A stretch of 64,000 bases of DNA. It comes from Dendrophyllia cribrosa (taxonomy: Eukaryota; Cnidaria; Anthozoa; Scleractinia; Dendrophylliidae). The position numbers and the translations under genes were made by a program. Below the pieces are notes generated by a model. It made no database searches, had not been told where the DNA came from, and worked only from the letters and a program-made list of their open reading frames with translations. Shown one piece after another: positions 23,301 to 34,300 of this stretch. The first letter of the stretch is position 1. Every line of letters begins with the position of its first letter. The DNA is taken from contig JAJLRJ010000008.1 in the NCBI GenBank assembly GCA_024195265.1, positions 8,826,488 through 8,890,487 of the forward strand, read 5' to 3'.

Positions 23301-26300
23301 GGCTATCCGTTAGTATCGTTTTCCTATGAGAGGTCACATTTCTCATTTCCGGTTCCGGTATTAGTACATGTACTGAGGAGTATGAATTCAGAATCGGAGA
23401 AATAACCGAAATGAAATCAAGACAAAATTAATATACTATTTAAATGTCGGAAAAATCTGAGACCTTTCGGAGTACACAGCACGGCAGGATTTTGCCCGAT
23501 CCCATGGCGATAGCATGAATTTGTTTGATGTCGGCCCAACGTTTTTGCCTGCGTGACATATCTCGCGACATAGCCCTTTTAAACAGTGGCTGAATTTATT
23601 CATGAAACTGAGGTACTAGGTCAAGACGAGGTGCCACGGGATAAGGAGACGCACTATAATCAATGATTACTACTAGTTTTAAAATAAAAAGACTTGTGGG
23701 AAGCACGCAGCAACTTATCTTGTATAACTGAGTTTATTAATCGACCAGTTTCGTCTGCTAGTGAGACTTCATGGAACTTATTTTATACTAAACCTTTGTA
23801 GTACAAAACATGTTCCTATTTGGGTGTGAACAACAAAAACATCCACAAAAAATACATGCAGGAAATGACTAAAATCCTGTGCTAGAAAATGTGCAATCAG
23901 TTTATGGGGCTCACAATTTTAACATTAAAACTGTGAGCCACATAAACTGATTGATTTGTCCTACAAAGGTTTAGTATAAAATAAGTTCTATCTATGTATC
24001 TTTTAGTTTAATCCTGATGAAGTCTCACTAGCAAACGAAACCGGTCAATTTATAAACTCAGTTATACAAGATAAGTTGCTGCGTGCTGCCCACAAGTCTT
24101 TTTATTTTAAAATCCGGGGAGGACTCCCATATAAAATTTAGAATTAGTATCTCTTAGGGGACTGTTCATTAATAATATAGCCATGGGGGGAGGGGGGGGG
24201 GGGGGGGGGGGGGGGTGAAGGTGGTGTTCAGGTTTTGAATATTAAGCGCAACAAAAAATGTACCCTCCTCCAAATGTAAAATCCTAAAGATGTACCCCCA
24301 AAATATGTCTTATACGAAAAATGGACCCCCACCCCACCCCCACCCACCCTTCTTTTTCCTTTCGCGCCCTGTTTACCATACCTGGTATCCTGTGGTAAAA
24401 TCTTCCCCAGGCCTTTCCTCGATGTCGATGTTGTTTTAATAGGACCAAGAGACAGGTTGATTCTTGTTCAGAATAATGAGTTCATCATGCTCTGAAATTG
24501 TAGTGAAGATTACATTTATAACAGTGTGTTAGCCCTACTTTCATTTTTAGATACGTAATACATGTCAGTTTACCGACTGAAAACGTACTTTCAAAACTGC
24601 AGCTCAATATAAAAATGCAAAGTTTTCATCAACATAAACAAAGGCCTCTTTCAGTTCAAAAGAGTATTATATTTTATGAAGAGATTATTATCTAGTACCT
24701 GTTTTAGAAAAGGCATCTCTCCTTTCTTGCTCTCAATCTTTAGTTTGGGTTTTCCTGATTATTGCTTCAGCAAGTTTATCATAGTCATTGGCTATGGCAT
24801 GCGCCATGCGTTTAGAATTGGGTGTCCTGTGATACTGAATTCAACAGAGTTTCCAAAATAGCTGCCACGATAGCTCCATTCTTAGAACACAGTTTAATAA
24901 ATATTTCTTGTGGACATTTTTAGTTTGTTAGAGTAGTGTTTCAGTGTTTCAGTCAGTTAGTTTTAATCAAAGATCTCCATCGGGATGAAAACACAAAAAT
25001 AAAAATTGTACCCCCCCTTTATTTTTTGCCATCATAGAAAAATGTATGATTACATAAAAAGAAGAAGAAGTTATCTTGCTCTGTTTTGTTAGATCCCTTC
25101 CCTGACTCTGAGTTCTGGTCAAACAGTACTGGGATTACGAACAGTAGCTGCATACCTCTCAGCAATATCAAAACAAACATTGTTGGGTAACTCAGCTCTG
25201 GAGCGAGCCGAAGTTGATCAGTGGCTAGAATTTTTGCAGGTACAGCTGGAGTCATACTTGAATGATGCAACACAAATGAAAGGAACACTGAAGGTAAGAA
25301 TATCTACTGTCTTGTCAGAGTTTAAACCTTTCACTTCTAAGATTGACCATAATCAGAAATCCAAGAAATATAGCAAATTTCATCTTATAATCTTTTGAGA
25401 ATCACCATAGAAAAGTAAAGCTAAAGAGCATTCTTTTGAGACAGAATGGTCACACTGTAGAATTCAATCCATCCATTAAGAAAGTTCTTAAGAACCACAC
25501 TGGTTGACTCCAGTCTGACTATGTGAACAAATATGTCAACAGTAGGCCATAACTGAGTTATCTTACTCCTGTTTATCAAATTGAGAATTAGTGTAAACCC
25601 ATTGAAATAATGTGAATAAAATCTTATTTTCATATTTCTCTCTCAGATTTCAACTCCTGAAAGCCATGAGATTAGTATAGGTAATCATATGGTTTTGAGT
25701 TCAATTTGGGACTAATTTGCACGAGTGAGTTTTTCAAAAAGCTCAAAGCGGCTCGTACAATTTGAGCTTTTTGAAAAACTCACAAGTGCAAATTGATCCC
25801 AAATTGAACGAGAAAACCGTATGATTACTTATTAATAATTATACATGACAAAATTTGCATCAATTGTATTTTGCAATTTTTTTGTTTTTGGTAAAAAAAA
25901 TTTTTGCAAAACATTTTGCATCATTTTTTTATTTGTAATTTGCACTGGTGTTATACTTGAACTGCACTGCTCTTAGCCAATCAGAATTGAGTAATTTTTT
26001 CATGTATATTATTATAGTTAGAAAAGTTAAAGGGACACTGTCCCGCCAAAATAGCAAAATTTCGCTGAGCTTATTTCCATGTAAAGTCACCAAATTCCAA
26101 CATAAATATACAACTTAGCTGGATAAAAAGATTCTACAGAGCAAAACAAAGCAGTAGTGTGGAGATAGAGTGCAGGATTGCAAGGATTGAAGTGGATTAC
26201 AGTTCATGAAATTTGATTTCTTGACCGCCTGTCAATAAATCAAACCTGCCATTCTTGTTAAATTTTGACTTTTTCTAGCCGTTAGTCTGTTTAGTTCATA

Positions 26301-29219
26301 TTTCTTTGCTTCTATCACTTTTGGCGATGTTTTCTTCCATTCAAATATAATATTCTGTCAAGTCATGTGAGGAGCAGGGGTGGCACAGTGGTGAGAGCAC
26401 TCGCCTCTAACCAATGTGGCCTGGGTTCGATTCCCAGCCTCGGCGCTATATGTGGGTTGAGTTTGTTGTTGGTTCTCTCCTTGCTCCGAGAGGTTTTTTC
26501 TCCAGGTACTCCGGTTTTCCCCACTCCTCAAAAACCAACACTTCCAAATTCCAATTACAGTGGAACCCCGTTAATACGGTCACCAACGGCCATGAAAATT
26601 TGGCCATATTAACGGGGTGGCCGCATTAACGAGGTTTTATTATAAGAAAATGTATGGGCGTGCGTTTCGCCGGGACAAAAAAAAGTGACCGTAATAACGA
26701 GGTGACCGTATTAACGAGGTGACCGTAAGGCGGGGTTCCACTGTAGATCTGGAAAGTGTCCCTAATTAGTACTCGCGTGCTAAATACCTTTGACACTTAA
26801 CCCTTTCACTCCCAGAGTCAATTATGGAGACATGTGGTGTAGTTCTAACTTTTGAGTCTGTGGACGAAATCCTATGGTGTGACCATTTCAATGAAAACTC
26901 TTTGGCAGTACTTTCGCATGGTACCATTTGTTTTTCAATATTTTACAAAACGAAATTTGGGATTTTTCTTGAATTTTGATATTTGGCACTCTTGGGAGTT
27001 AAAGGGTTAAATAAAGTGATTTATTTTAAATTATTATAAAGTAAGTTTGTATGCAAGCTCCTGGTCATAATCATGAAAACACAATATTTCAGCTGGGACA
27101 GTGTCCCTTTAATATAATTTATTTTTCCATTATTAGGACTTGAACAAATTCATGTCCAAAACAGTGTATCTTGTGGGTTATGAGCTGACGCTAGCAGATA
27201 TCATGTTGTTCTATGCTCTCCATCCTGTTATGTTGGAACTGACTGTTCATGAAAAAGAAAAACTCATCAACTTATCAAGATGGTTTAATCAGGTATATTT
27301 GTGAAATATAAAATTACATACCAGTAGCTGGTGTGGCAGATTCAAAGAGAGGGAGATTGAACATAAAGTGTGAGGAATGAGCATAAATCTCTTTTATTTC
27401 ATACTTATTGAGATTTTCTATTAAAATTTGGCCTGTAAAAAACCCCGTTCAGGGTTCGCAGCCAATCAGAATGGTGAAACAACTTTCTCACACGTGAAAA
27501 AGCCTTTTCGTCCAATCACAAATCTCAGTATGTAAAAAATAAACAAATTACAGCATGGGCAGTGGTATTTACGCTCTCATTGGTTTGTATCAGAAATCTC
27601 ACTCACTTGCAAAGCCTCACTTGTTCGATTTCTGATACGAACCAACTTGTGCATAAATACTCTATGCCCACACCGCCCATGAAGTAATCTATTATGTTCT
27701 AGGTGTAGCTTAGGGTTCTTTATAACCTGTTCCAGGTTCTCAAATAGTGGGGATGAGTAGCTGAGATAAAAATAATTTGTTGCTAGTTGCTGTAGATTAT
27801 TTTTATCTCCACACATCCCACTTTCTTCACCTGTCTCCACTGTCTGAGAGCCTGGGACAACTTTACAGGCAGCCAGAGAATGAGAGCCCAAAGAATGAAT
27901 CATGGTGTATTCAAACTAGCAGGGATTTGCTGTAATGTCAGCTGCTTAGAATGAGGTTGAAATGGTAATATAAAACCCATTTAAATGTCAAAAATACTTG
28001 AGAATGCTTACAATAGGTAGGAATGACTTCTCTTGCTCTAGTTGAAGCTCACGTTTTTTGACAGTGCCCTAAACTGCCTATCAAATGTACATGTATTGAA
28101 TGGGATGTAGTTTTATTATAACTGGGTTCTATTAAGACTCCTTTAGTCATAGGATTTTGTTATGTCATTTTCCATGATTGGAAAGTACTGGAAATAGAGT
28201 GATTATTTTTCAGGTTCTAGAACATCCTGTAAATCTGTAAACTTGTGCGTGGTACTAAGTTACTGAAAATAATAATTATTATGGATCAAACAGTCCAGTA
28301 TTTTAGGAATTATTTGAGGTAATTATGCAATACAAATTATGTGCTACAACTTGAAAAATCTATCTGGAAAAGTACTTTGTTTTTATTCTGAACTTTATTT
28401 TTTTCTGATAAAGATAATAAGATTACTCCCTTAAATATAATGAGGGTAGCAAATTATTTGTTAACCTTGTAATATTGTAGGGAGTAATCTTCAGAATTAT
28501 AATATCTTTGTTTATTATTTGACTGTGATGTCATTTTACCTTATAAGGAAAAGAGAACGTGCAAAATATCAGAGCTTAGTATATACTGAAACAGTGGATA
28601 GCATTGTTGGCGCGCTCTGATTGGCTACTGAAACTCGGAATAGCAAGTGCTATTCACCTCCCAGCAATTTGCGCGTGAAAATTGTAATCGTTGACAGGAA
28701 TAAATGACTTAAAAAGCATCATTTTTGTTATATTATCTCACTGTTTCAGTATATACTAAAACAACTATTCACCTCAGTGTAGGTGGGTAGTGGTGGATAT
28801 TTACCTTGCCGCTTCGCGGCTTGGTAAATATCCACCACTACCCACCTACACTGAGGTGAGTAGTTGTTAATTATTACACAGTAGATTGCTGTATCATACT
28901 GTAATGTCCCAGTTTAAAGATGTAAGCTATTATAAATAAAAGAATTTAAGTCGAATAATAAATCCCTTATTAAATGGTTTAACAGATAATACTTGTGGAT
29001 ATTTTACTCATTGCTCGCATTTTTTTCTCACCCCTGCAGGACTAAAAAAAAGTACTACACAACTTGTAAAATATCTGTGCATATTATCTGTTAAACCATC
29101 GAACAAGGTGTATTTATTTTGTGCCCTTCTTGTTTGCTTTCACACAGGTCCAATGTTATCCAGGAGTGAGACAATATTTGCCCGAAGTGTCATTTCTACG
29201 TAACACTCTCTATGTCTGA
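20366..29219 (+). CDS. EEF1E1: EEF1E1 / AIMP3 (p18), multisynthetase-complex auxiliary protein
   Basis: Exons 20366-20485, 25093-25293, 27137-27292 and 29148-29219 (stop TGA) join in phase 0 to 182 residues; the human protein has 174. AIMP3 is a GST-fold scaffold of the cytoplasmic multi-aminoacyl-tRNA-synthetase complex. It helps deliver initiator Met-tRNA and has a reported nuclear DNA-damage role. Family landmarks are MAVASLSLNG at the N-terminus; IPSLTLSSGQTVLGLRTVAA in exon 2; VYLVGYELTLADIMLFYALH and LTVHEKEKLINLSRWF in exon 3; YPGVRQYLPEVSFLRNTLY in exon 4. An in-frame ATG at 20321 would add 15 residues. I prefer 20366 because it matches the family's N-terminus and length and has A at -3. 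Introns 1 and 2 hold large nested repeat insertions. A polyadenylation hexamer lies about 460 bases past the stop. Confidence 0.95.
21023..21190. repeat. Tandem duplication, 89-bp period
   Basis: Two copies of a unit start CTAGGCGGAAC and contain GTGTCGGTACCAAATCTGCG, with few differences. EEF1E1 intron 1. Confidence 0.8.
21245..23580. repeat. Foldback repeat, copy 2, split by a GAACGG-rich element
   Basis: The left arm (21255-21430) mirrors the right arm (about 23345-23490), for example TTTGTCTTGATTTAG against GAAATCAAGACAAAA. The right part matches 5223-5460 of copy 1. The insertion at 21866-23338 separates the arms. Confidence 0.65.
21866..23338. mobile_element. TIR element with arrays of GAACGG motifs at both ends
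   Basis: The terminal inverted repeats, about 35 bases, begin TGTGACCTCTCA and include AACGATACTAACGGAT. Just inside each end are many copies of GAACGG(CT/AT), in tandem blocks of 30-45 bases (21915-22190 and 23085-23310). Such subterminal motif arrays are usual transposase-binding sites. No transposase frame is seen in the central 900 bases. Confidence 0.75.
23678..24113. mobile_element. Inverted pair of repeats with a hammerhead-like core (possible Penelope-like element ends)
   Basis: Two arms of 130-150 bases face each other: AAAATAAAAAGACTTGTGGG and, inverted, CCCACAAGTCTTTTTATTTT, and so on. A perfect inner hairpin lies between, about 23894-23953. Each arm carries CACTAGC between GTCT and (A)GAC/AAAC followed by GAAAC. 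The right arm also has an intact CTGATGA. Hammerhead ribozymes occur in the terminal repeats of Penelope-like retroelements. The assignment here is inference. Confidence 0.6.
24014..24046 (+). ncRNA. Degenerate hammerhead ribozyme-like motif
   Basis: The catalytic core CTGATGA (24014-24020) is followed by stem II (GTCT with AAAC, one mismatch; the partner arm has perfect AGAC), then GAAA (24037-24040), self-complementary CCGG, and TC. This gives a canonical G-U-C cleavage triplet. Flanking GTTT and AAAC could close stem I across an internal loop. The inverted partner arm (23790-23745) keeps stem II but has lost part of CTGATGA. Probably a decayed ribozyme. Confidence 0.45.
24185..24215. repeat. 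Poly-G tract
   Basis: G run broken by a single A, in EEF1E1 intron 1. Confidence 0.9.
25670..25834. mobile_element. Palindromic MITE, copy 2
   Basis: It has the same arms as 17784-17895 (AGTATAGGTAATCAT; CAATTTGGGA). The loop is extended by a further hairpin (GAGTTTTTCAAAAAGCTCAA and its mirror). Confidence 0.8.
26371..26760 (+). mobile_element. tRNA-derived SINE, split by a MITE
   Basis: A box TGGCACAGTGGTGAGAGCA and B box GGTTCGATTCC (26424-26434) start the element. The body runs to CCAAATTCCAAT and resumes after the MITE with AGATCTGGAA. The acceptor stem does not pair, so it is not a tRNA gene. A diverged copy is at 16765. Confidence 0.8.
26558..26743. mobile_element. Mariner/pogo-type MITE (TA target)
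   Basis: It begins CAGTGGAACCCCG and ends CGGGGTTCCACTG, with TA on both sides. Internal motifs (GACCGTATTAACGAGG) repeat. It is inserted in the SINE body. Confidence 0.85.
26797..27010 (+). mobile_element. TTAACCCTTT-family MITE, copy 1
   Basis: It starts TTAACCCTTTCACTCCCAGA and ends GGGAGTTAAAGGGTTAA. The interior holds one unit with TTTTGAGTCTGTGGA and TGTGACCATT. Relatives are at 30830, 36605 and 50384. Confidence 0.8.
27556..27672. repeat. Palindromic repeat
   Basis: Arms GTATTTACGCTCTC...TTGTATCAGAAATC and, inverted, GATTTCTGATACGAAC...ATAAATACTC face each other. EEF1E1 intron 3. Confidence 0.65.
28401..28515. repeat. AT-rich palindrome
   Basis: AAGATAATAAGATTACTCCC is mirrored by GGGAGTAATCTTCAGAATTA. 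EEF1E1 intron 3. Confidence 0.6.
28577..28875. mobile_element. AGTATATACTG element with adjoining palindrome
   Basis: The first 184 bases are a complete copy of the 10279 element. The next part (CAACTATTCACCTCAGTGTA...) is mirrored around CCGCTTCGCGGC to end in GAGTAGTTGTT, so the composite ends in a hairpin that the copies at 10278-10740 lack. Confidence 0.8.
28973..29099. mobile_element. Palindromic MITE next to EEF1E1 exon 4
   Basis: ATGGTTTAACAGATAATA at the left and TATTATCTGTTAAACCAT at the right, with GGATATTTTAC mirrored inside. It ends about 50 bases before the exon 4 acceptor. Confidence 0.75.
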
Positions 29220-29682
29220 TGTTGTGAAGTCATCAAATTTGGTATACAGTATCTGGAACATTGATAATAGTGTTTAATAGAAATTCTGGCATTAGCTTAT
29301 CATTTCGATGCTTGACAAAAATAATTTTAATGCATAAGTGAATGTGACATGGTGTAACACAGACTGAACCCGACAAGGAAAAACTCCAGTAACCAGAACT
29401 GTTTTATTCTGTGGTTGTTTTTAGGGCTGTAGCTTTGTCATGCATCTTTAAATGTAGCTCTGGTACATTTCTTTGAAAAGAAAATTTAAAGTAACTGAAA
29501 AATTTGCTTTTTTGCTTAAAAGTGTATTATTTTTTAGTACTATATTGCAGAATCTGACTTTTACTGATTCAGAACATTTTTGTGTTATTTATGCTGTAGA
29601 TACCAAACAAAACTGAAAAAAGGCAAAATGAAATATGGCGCATCAAGATAAAACAAATAACTGTAAACGACACAGAACAAAC

Positions 29683-29688
29683 AATAAA
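29683..29688 (+). promoter_or_regulatory. EEF1E1: Probable EEF1E1 polyadenylation signal
   Basis: AATAAA lies about 464 bases downstream of the EEF1E1 stop codon, in AT-rich sequence with no recognised element between. Confidence 0.45.
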
Positions 29689-29861
29689 TTATTGCAATTC
29701 TATTTTTATTTTCCTCTGTTATGTTAATATAACTATATATGTACTATATAACCCTAAAAGTTCCTTTATTTACATAGTGTAATAACTACAATGTTACACT
29801 GTCCTACCAAAATAATTTTTTAAGTGCACCATTTTAAGTTAATCTCACTCTTAAACACAAT

Positions 29862-30100
29862 GGACCGGTTATTTAAACAAAGTCTAACTTAGACCGCGGT
29901 TTAAGAAAATTAATGGATCTCCATATCTGTTTATAAGCTGGTTATTTTAAGGAGATTAATGTTTTTCTAGTCTGTGCTATATGCCTACTTGACATTGTTT
30001 ACAGTAAATAGCATTTAAATATTAGGATTGGGCAGATTGAAATTGAGTTAGAGCGCGGTTTTGTTGAACATCGTCTAAACTTTATTTAAATAACCGGCGC
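29862..30100. mobile_element. MITE with CCGGTTATTTAAA ends
   Basis: GACCGGTTATTTAAACAAAG at the left is mirrored by CTTTATTTAAATAACCGG at the right. A fragment of the same family closes the window at 63945. Confidence 0.7.
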
Positions 30101-30829
30101 AATAAGTTTATAACATAATAACATACTTTAACATTTCCTCTTTAGTTTATAATAATATAAGAAAAATAAAGTTTCTTTACAAGCCACCTGGGCCCATAAA
30201 TCCAATTCTTTAACCCAGTTATTGTTATCTTCAAATGCAGATGTCCTCAGGGATCCTCGTGCATCTTCTTAACAGGGCCATTATTGTATGCATTATATAA
30301 CATGTTGTGGAGCATAGCCAAAGAGCCAATCATTGCTGTTATGTAATTTAAACCGACTCCTGCAGTGAGTGTACTAGGTTGCATACCAGTTTCAAATTTA
30401 ACAATGTTCTCTATTTAAAAGGCTATCTTGATGACTTTACATGAGTTGATTCCCAAGCTGAATGGTTTGTTTGAAAAGTTTATACTTCTTATTAAAATGA
30501 TTTCCTCAGTTCAATTTCGATGACAACAAAGTCAAATTTTGTTTTACGACAATCTGTTAATGATCTGTGATTGGGAAACATTTCTCTGCTGTGTTAAGCA
30601 GACATTTGTGGTGGAGGTATGGATTGCGTGACAAAGGCCTAAAGACAACTCCGTTGGAGGCTAAGTTACTAAATCATGAACTAATTTTTACTACTGCAAT
30701 TCCTAAAAAGTGGTAAAAAGAATGTAGGAAGTAATACAAGTAAAACTCCATATTTATGTTACCATGCACACTAAAAAGTGTAAAGAAAGTTTGTGCTAAC
30801 TCTGTCAGGTCCTGAATCATTTCCAGAGT

Positions 30830-31280
30830 TGTGTGTTGTAATTCTACATTTTGAGTTTGGATAAAATCCTAGCGAGTGATCATTCAAATGAATCCACTGA
30901 GCTGTTAATGTACTTTCCTGTGGTGCTGTGTATTATGCTGTACAAGTGGGTTCTAACTTTAAGTCTGTGGATGAAATCCTAAAGAGTGACCATTCAAATG
31001 AAAGCTACTGGGCAGTACTTTCCTGTGGTGCTGTTTATTATACTGTACAAGATGGTTCTAACTTTTGAGTCTGTAGATGAAACCCTATAGTGTGGCCATT
31101 TAAATGAAAGCTACAGATATATTGCGCTGATGATTCCAACCCCATTTGTCCCTCTAGAATGTAAGGCTTCTTATGTTTCAAGTCCAACTCCGATTCTGAT
31201 TCTATCTCAAGTGTTAACCAGCCCTAAATATTTTGCAAAACAAAATTTAAAACTTTGTTTCAGTTTTGGCCACTACAAGG
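30830..31280 (+). repeat. Degenerate TTAACCCTTT-family copy with about three internal units
   Basis: Three tandem units of about 95-110 bases each contain GAGT(G/C)TG(G/T)ATGAAA-like and GACCATTCAAATGAAAGC-like stretches. The terminal repeats are mostly lost. Confidence 0.55.
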
Positions 31281-31389
31281 AGTTATAGGGTTGATTAACA
31301 TTGAAATCTAGGAAATTTTTTTAAGTGCTCCAGGCACCGTCTAGGAATACACAATAAACTGTTAAAAATAATTTATAATTAAAGAAAAA

Positions 31390-34300
31390 CTACTTTTCAA
31401 GTAGGCTAAGAACGGAGTTGTATTTTGGATTCACTTTAGCCCAGTTCTTTCTTGCAATGGTACTTCTTGGGTCTTCCTCAAATTCATCAGAGTCTTTTCT
31501 AGAACCTTTACTTGCACCAGCTTGCTGAGTCTTCTGCCCCGCGCTTGTCTGTCCAGCACTTGTTTGTTGTGCATTTTCTCGCATTTGACCATGTGGTTTA
31601 ACATTTATAGGTACCACTCTTGTGCGCTTCACAGATCTATCACCAGACTCAATTTCTGAGATAAGCCGACAGGTTCCTCCAAGAATAAACATCTGAAAAT
31701 ACAAAAAGTGCAAGATCAGGAATAATAGTGATGTTAATAATAAAAAAATAAATAATAAATACATTATTAATAACATTTATTTATAATAAACTGATTAAAC
31801 TTTATTTATAATAAACTGATTAAACTGAGCCGACAAGTTCCTCCAAGAATAAACATCTGAAAATACGAAAAGTGCAAGATCAGGAATTATAGTGATGTTA
31901 ATATTAATAATAAAATAAATAATAAATACATTATTAATAATAACTTTTATTTATAATAAACTGATTAAACTGATTGGCTAATCAATTAGTTAGCTGATAT
32001 GAACTGGACTGGTCTAGTGACCACAAAGACCAGTTAACATGATACATGGTACGATTTGTTGGCCTGATTCCCTTACCATTGGTAACATGAGATTGAAAGT
32101 TGGTCCAATTCATGAAAATCTGTTGCGGTTTTTATATTGAGAATACACAAAATATTGAACGAGATAATAGTATAGGGGACAATTATGCAAATTTTCACTT
32201 GATTAATCACTGAGATGTAAACTTTTTTTGATTCGACAACCCAGTGTATTACATGTACATCATTCAGTTGTCTAGACAGTCTCGTCTCACACTGTATATT
32301 TATGTCATACTACCGGTAAGATGTTTTGGTCGTTTTAAATCTATTTTACTTCAAGGGGAAGTATCACAGGAATTTTGATGTTGTTTTTGGTCAAAGCCAT
32401 TTTGCAATACCTTTACTTATTTACAAAGTAATACTAAAACACCAAGAGAGTGAAATCAACCAATTCTTGAAAGAGAGAAAGATTATGGTCTGTTCAGCCC
32501 ATTTGGAGACGAAAATGTGGTAACTTGAAAAAGATTAGGCTAATTTTTTTCAAGTTGTATTTCATTGAGACCCAGTCCGTCTATGACCAAAGACACTAAT
32601 CGACGGTTTTGATATATTTTGTGATAATTTATCACACCATTGGAGCTTTATTTTTCGGTTTCTGATCATACAATAACATTTTTTGCTTTTTGAAATGACA
32701 CAAAATCCCCGTGATACTTCCCCTTTCAATTCTTTGATTTCAATGGAAAATCAAGATCAATCTTTGGACTTAACCTTACGTTGTTTTGTGTTTTCACGAG
32801 ATGGCTGTGTAACCTTATTATCCCTCACTCATAGAATCAAACTTTGGGTTTTGAAATATGGCTTAAAGTCGGTGGATAAAATTGTAAAACTGACCATTCT
32901 TGAAAGTGAAAGCTCTTAAGCAGTATTTTCCTGTGGTACTTTGTTTTAAATACTGCTTTTGGCTACTTTAGGGAATACATTTAAATGTTTTGTATAACAC
33001 TGTCTAAAACTAGTCATCCCTTTAAGTGAGGTAATACATAAATAAATTATTAAATAATGCAATTTCCTTTATGTGAATAATAGATTTTGTTTTATCACCC
33101 TGCAGTTGTACATGCAACCCTTCATTTTAAAATTTACCTGTAAAGCAGCTACAATCACAGAGCAAGTTGCAAGAATAATGTGATTCTTTTTTATCCAGTC
33201 CATTAAGTGTGTGTAGCAGTCCTTTGATAAATAAAAATTGGCAAGAAATTAATTTTAAAAGATTTTGAATTGCATTATAAATAAAGTATGCATGGGGCTG
33301 TCATTAATTCTCAGTGTTATTTTCAAAATGATATTTTAATACCTTTAATCTATCTTTTGTTTTGTCATTGTCAACAAAACAGGACTTGTCAGAACTTGAC
33401 TTGTGTTCAAGGATCAATGGTTTAAGACCACAGCATTGAAACTGTTGAAATTAAAAAATATATATATGTGGAACATTTTAGAGACTATATCATAGTATTT
33501 CCTTATGGAAGTTATCTCCTATATGTAACAAAGAGTGAATGATACAGAGCATTACAGTAAAGTGGAGTGGAGTAGAGTGGATTAGAGTAGAGAACAGTTG
33601 AGTAGATTTGAGTAGAGACACAAAGAAGGGCCTTCAATAACAACTACAACTACATGGACAAAACTTGAGGGGGCTTCTAATTAAAAAGTAAAATGAGAAA
33701 GGAAGTGATAAAGGCAAAGTAACACGAGCAACATTTTCATGCAACTTGCAATACAACGTTGTTGCGTGACAAGTTGAGATTGTTTATTGTGCGTATTACC
33801 ACCTACGCCCGCAACAAATATTCATGTTGCAAAAAGTAGGAGCGGCATCTACTTCAGGTGCGTAGGTGGTAATATGTGCAACATATGGGCTGCAACCTGC
33901 AACACAAAATTGTTGTGCGACAAGTTGCAGGATTTTGTATTACTTCACGTATTACTTCACCTTAAAGGGATAGTATCACGAGGTCGAAACTTGAAAACGT
34001 CGGCCCACTTTTCAAGTTTGATTCCGCAAATTCAAAAAGGCCGTCGAGAAGTGGAGGTATTTGTTGAATCAAAAAATCCGTTTTTATAGCCAAAAGAAAG
34101 AAAAAATCACTTTTAACAGTGATATGTCCAAAATTCCGGTGCAAGAATAGTGAACAGTGCCGCGCGTGGAACCTCGTGATACTATCCCTTTAATGGCAGA
34201 AGTAAAGGAATGATATGAACAACATAAAGTTTAAGTCAAAAGAACAAAGCAGTCAAACTGGTAGAGCAGTTGTAAGACTTCACCGATAATTTCTATCTGA

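Larger units (their letters stand above)
26027..27112. mobile_element. TTAA-ended MITE hosting three nested insertions
   Basis: The ends are TTAAAGGGACACTGTCCC and GGGACAGTGTCCCTTTAA. Inside are a tRNA-derived SINE (26371-26760) split by a TA-flanked MITE (26558-26743), and a second TTAA-ended element (26797-27010). All lie in EEF1E1 intron 2, ending 25 bases before exon 3. Confidence 0.8.
29220..31389. other. Convergent intergenic region between EEF1E1 and tetraspanin
   Basis: It holds both 3' UTRs, a MITE at 29862 and a degenerate repeat block at 30830. No gene is seen. Confidence 0.6.

Noticed and set aside
22015..23310. CRISPR-like array of spaced repeats
   Set aside because: The units are degenerate GAACGG motifs inside a eukaryotic transposon with TIRs. 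No constant repeat/spacer lengths.
26371..26445. tRNA gene suggested by clear A and B boxes
   Set aside because: The acceptor and anticodon stems do not pair, and the sequence continues into a shared SINE body. The same applies at 7402, 14768 and 16765.
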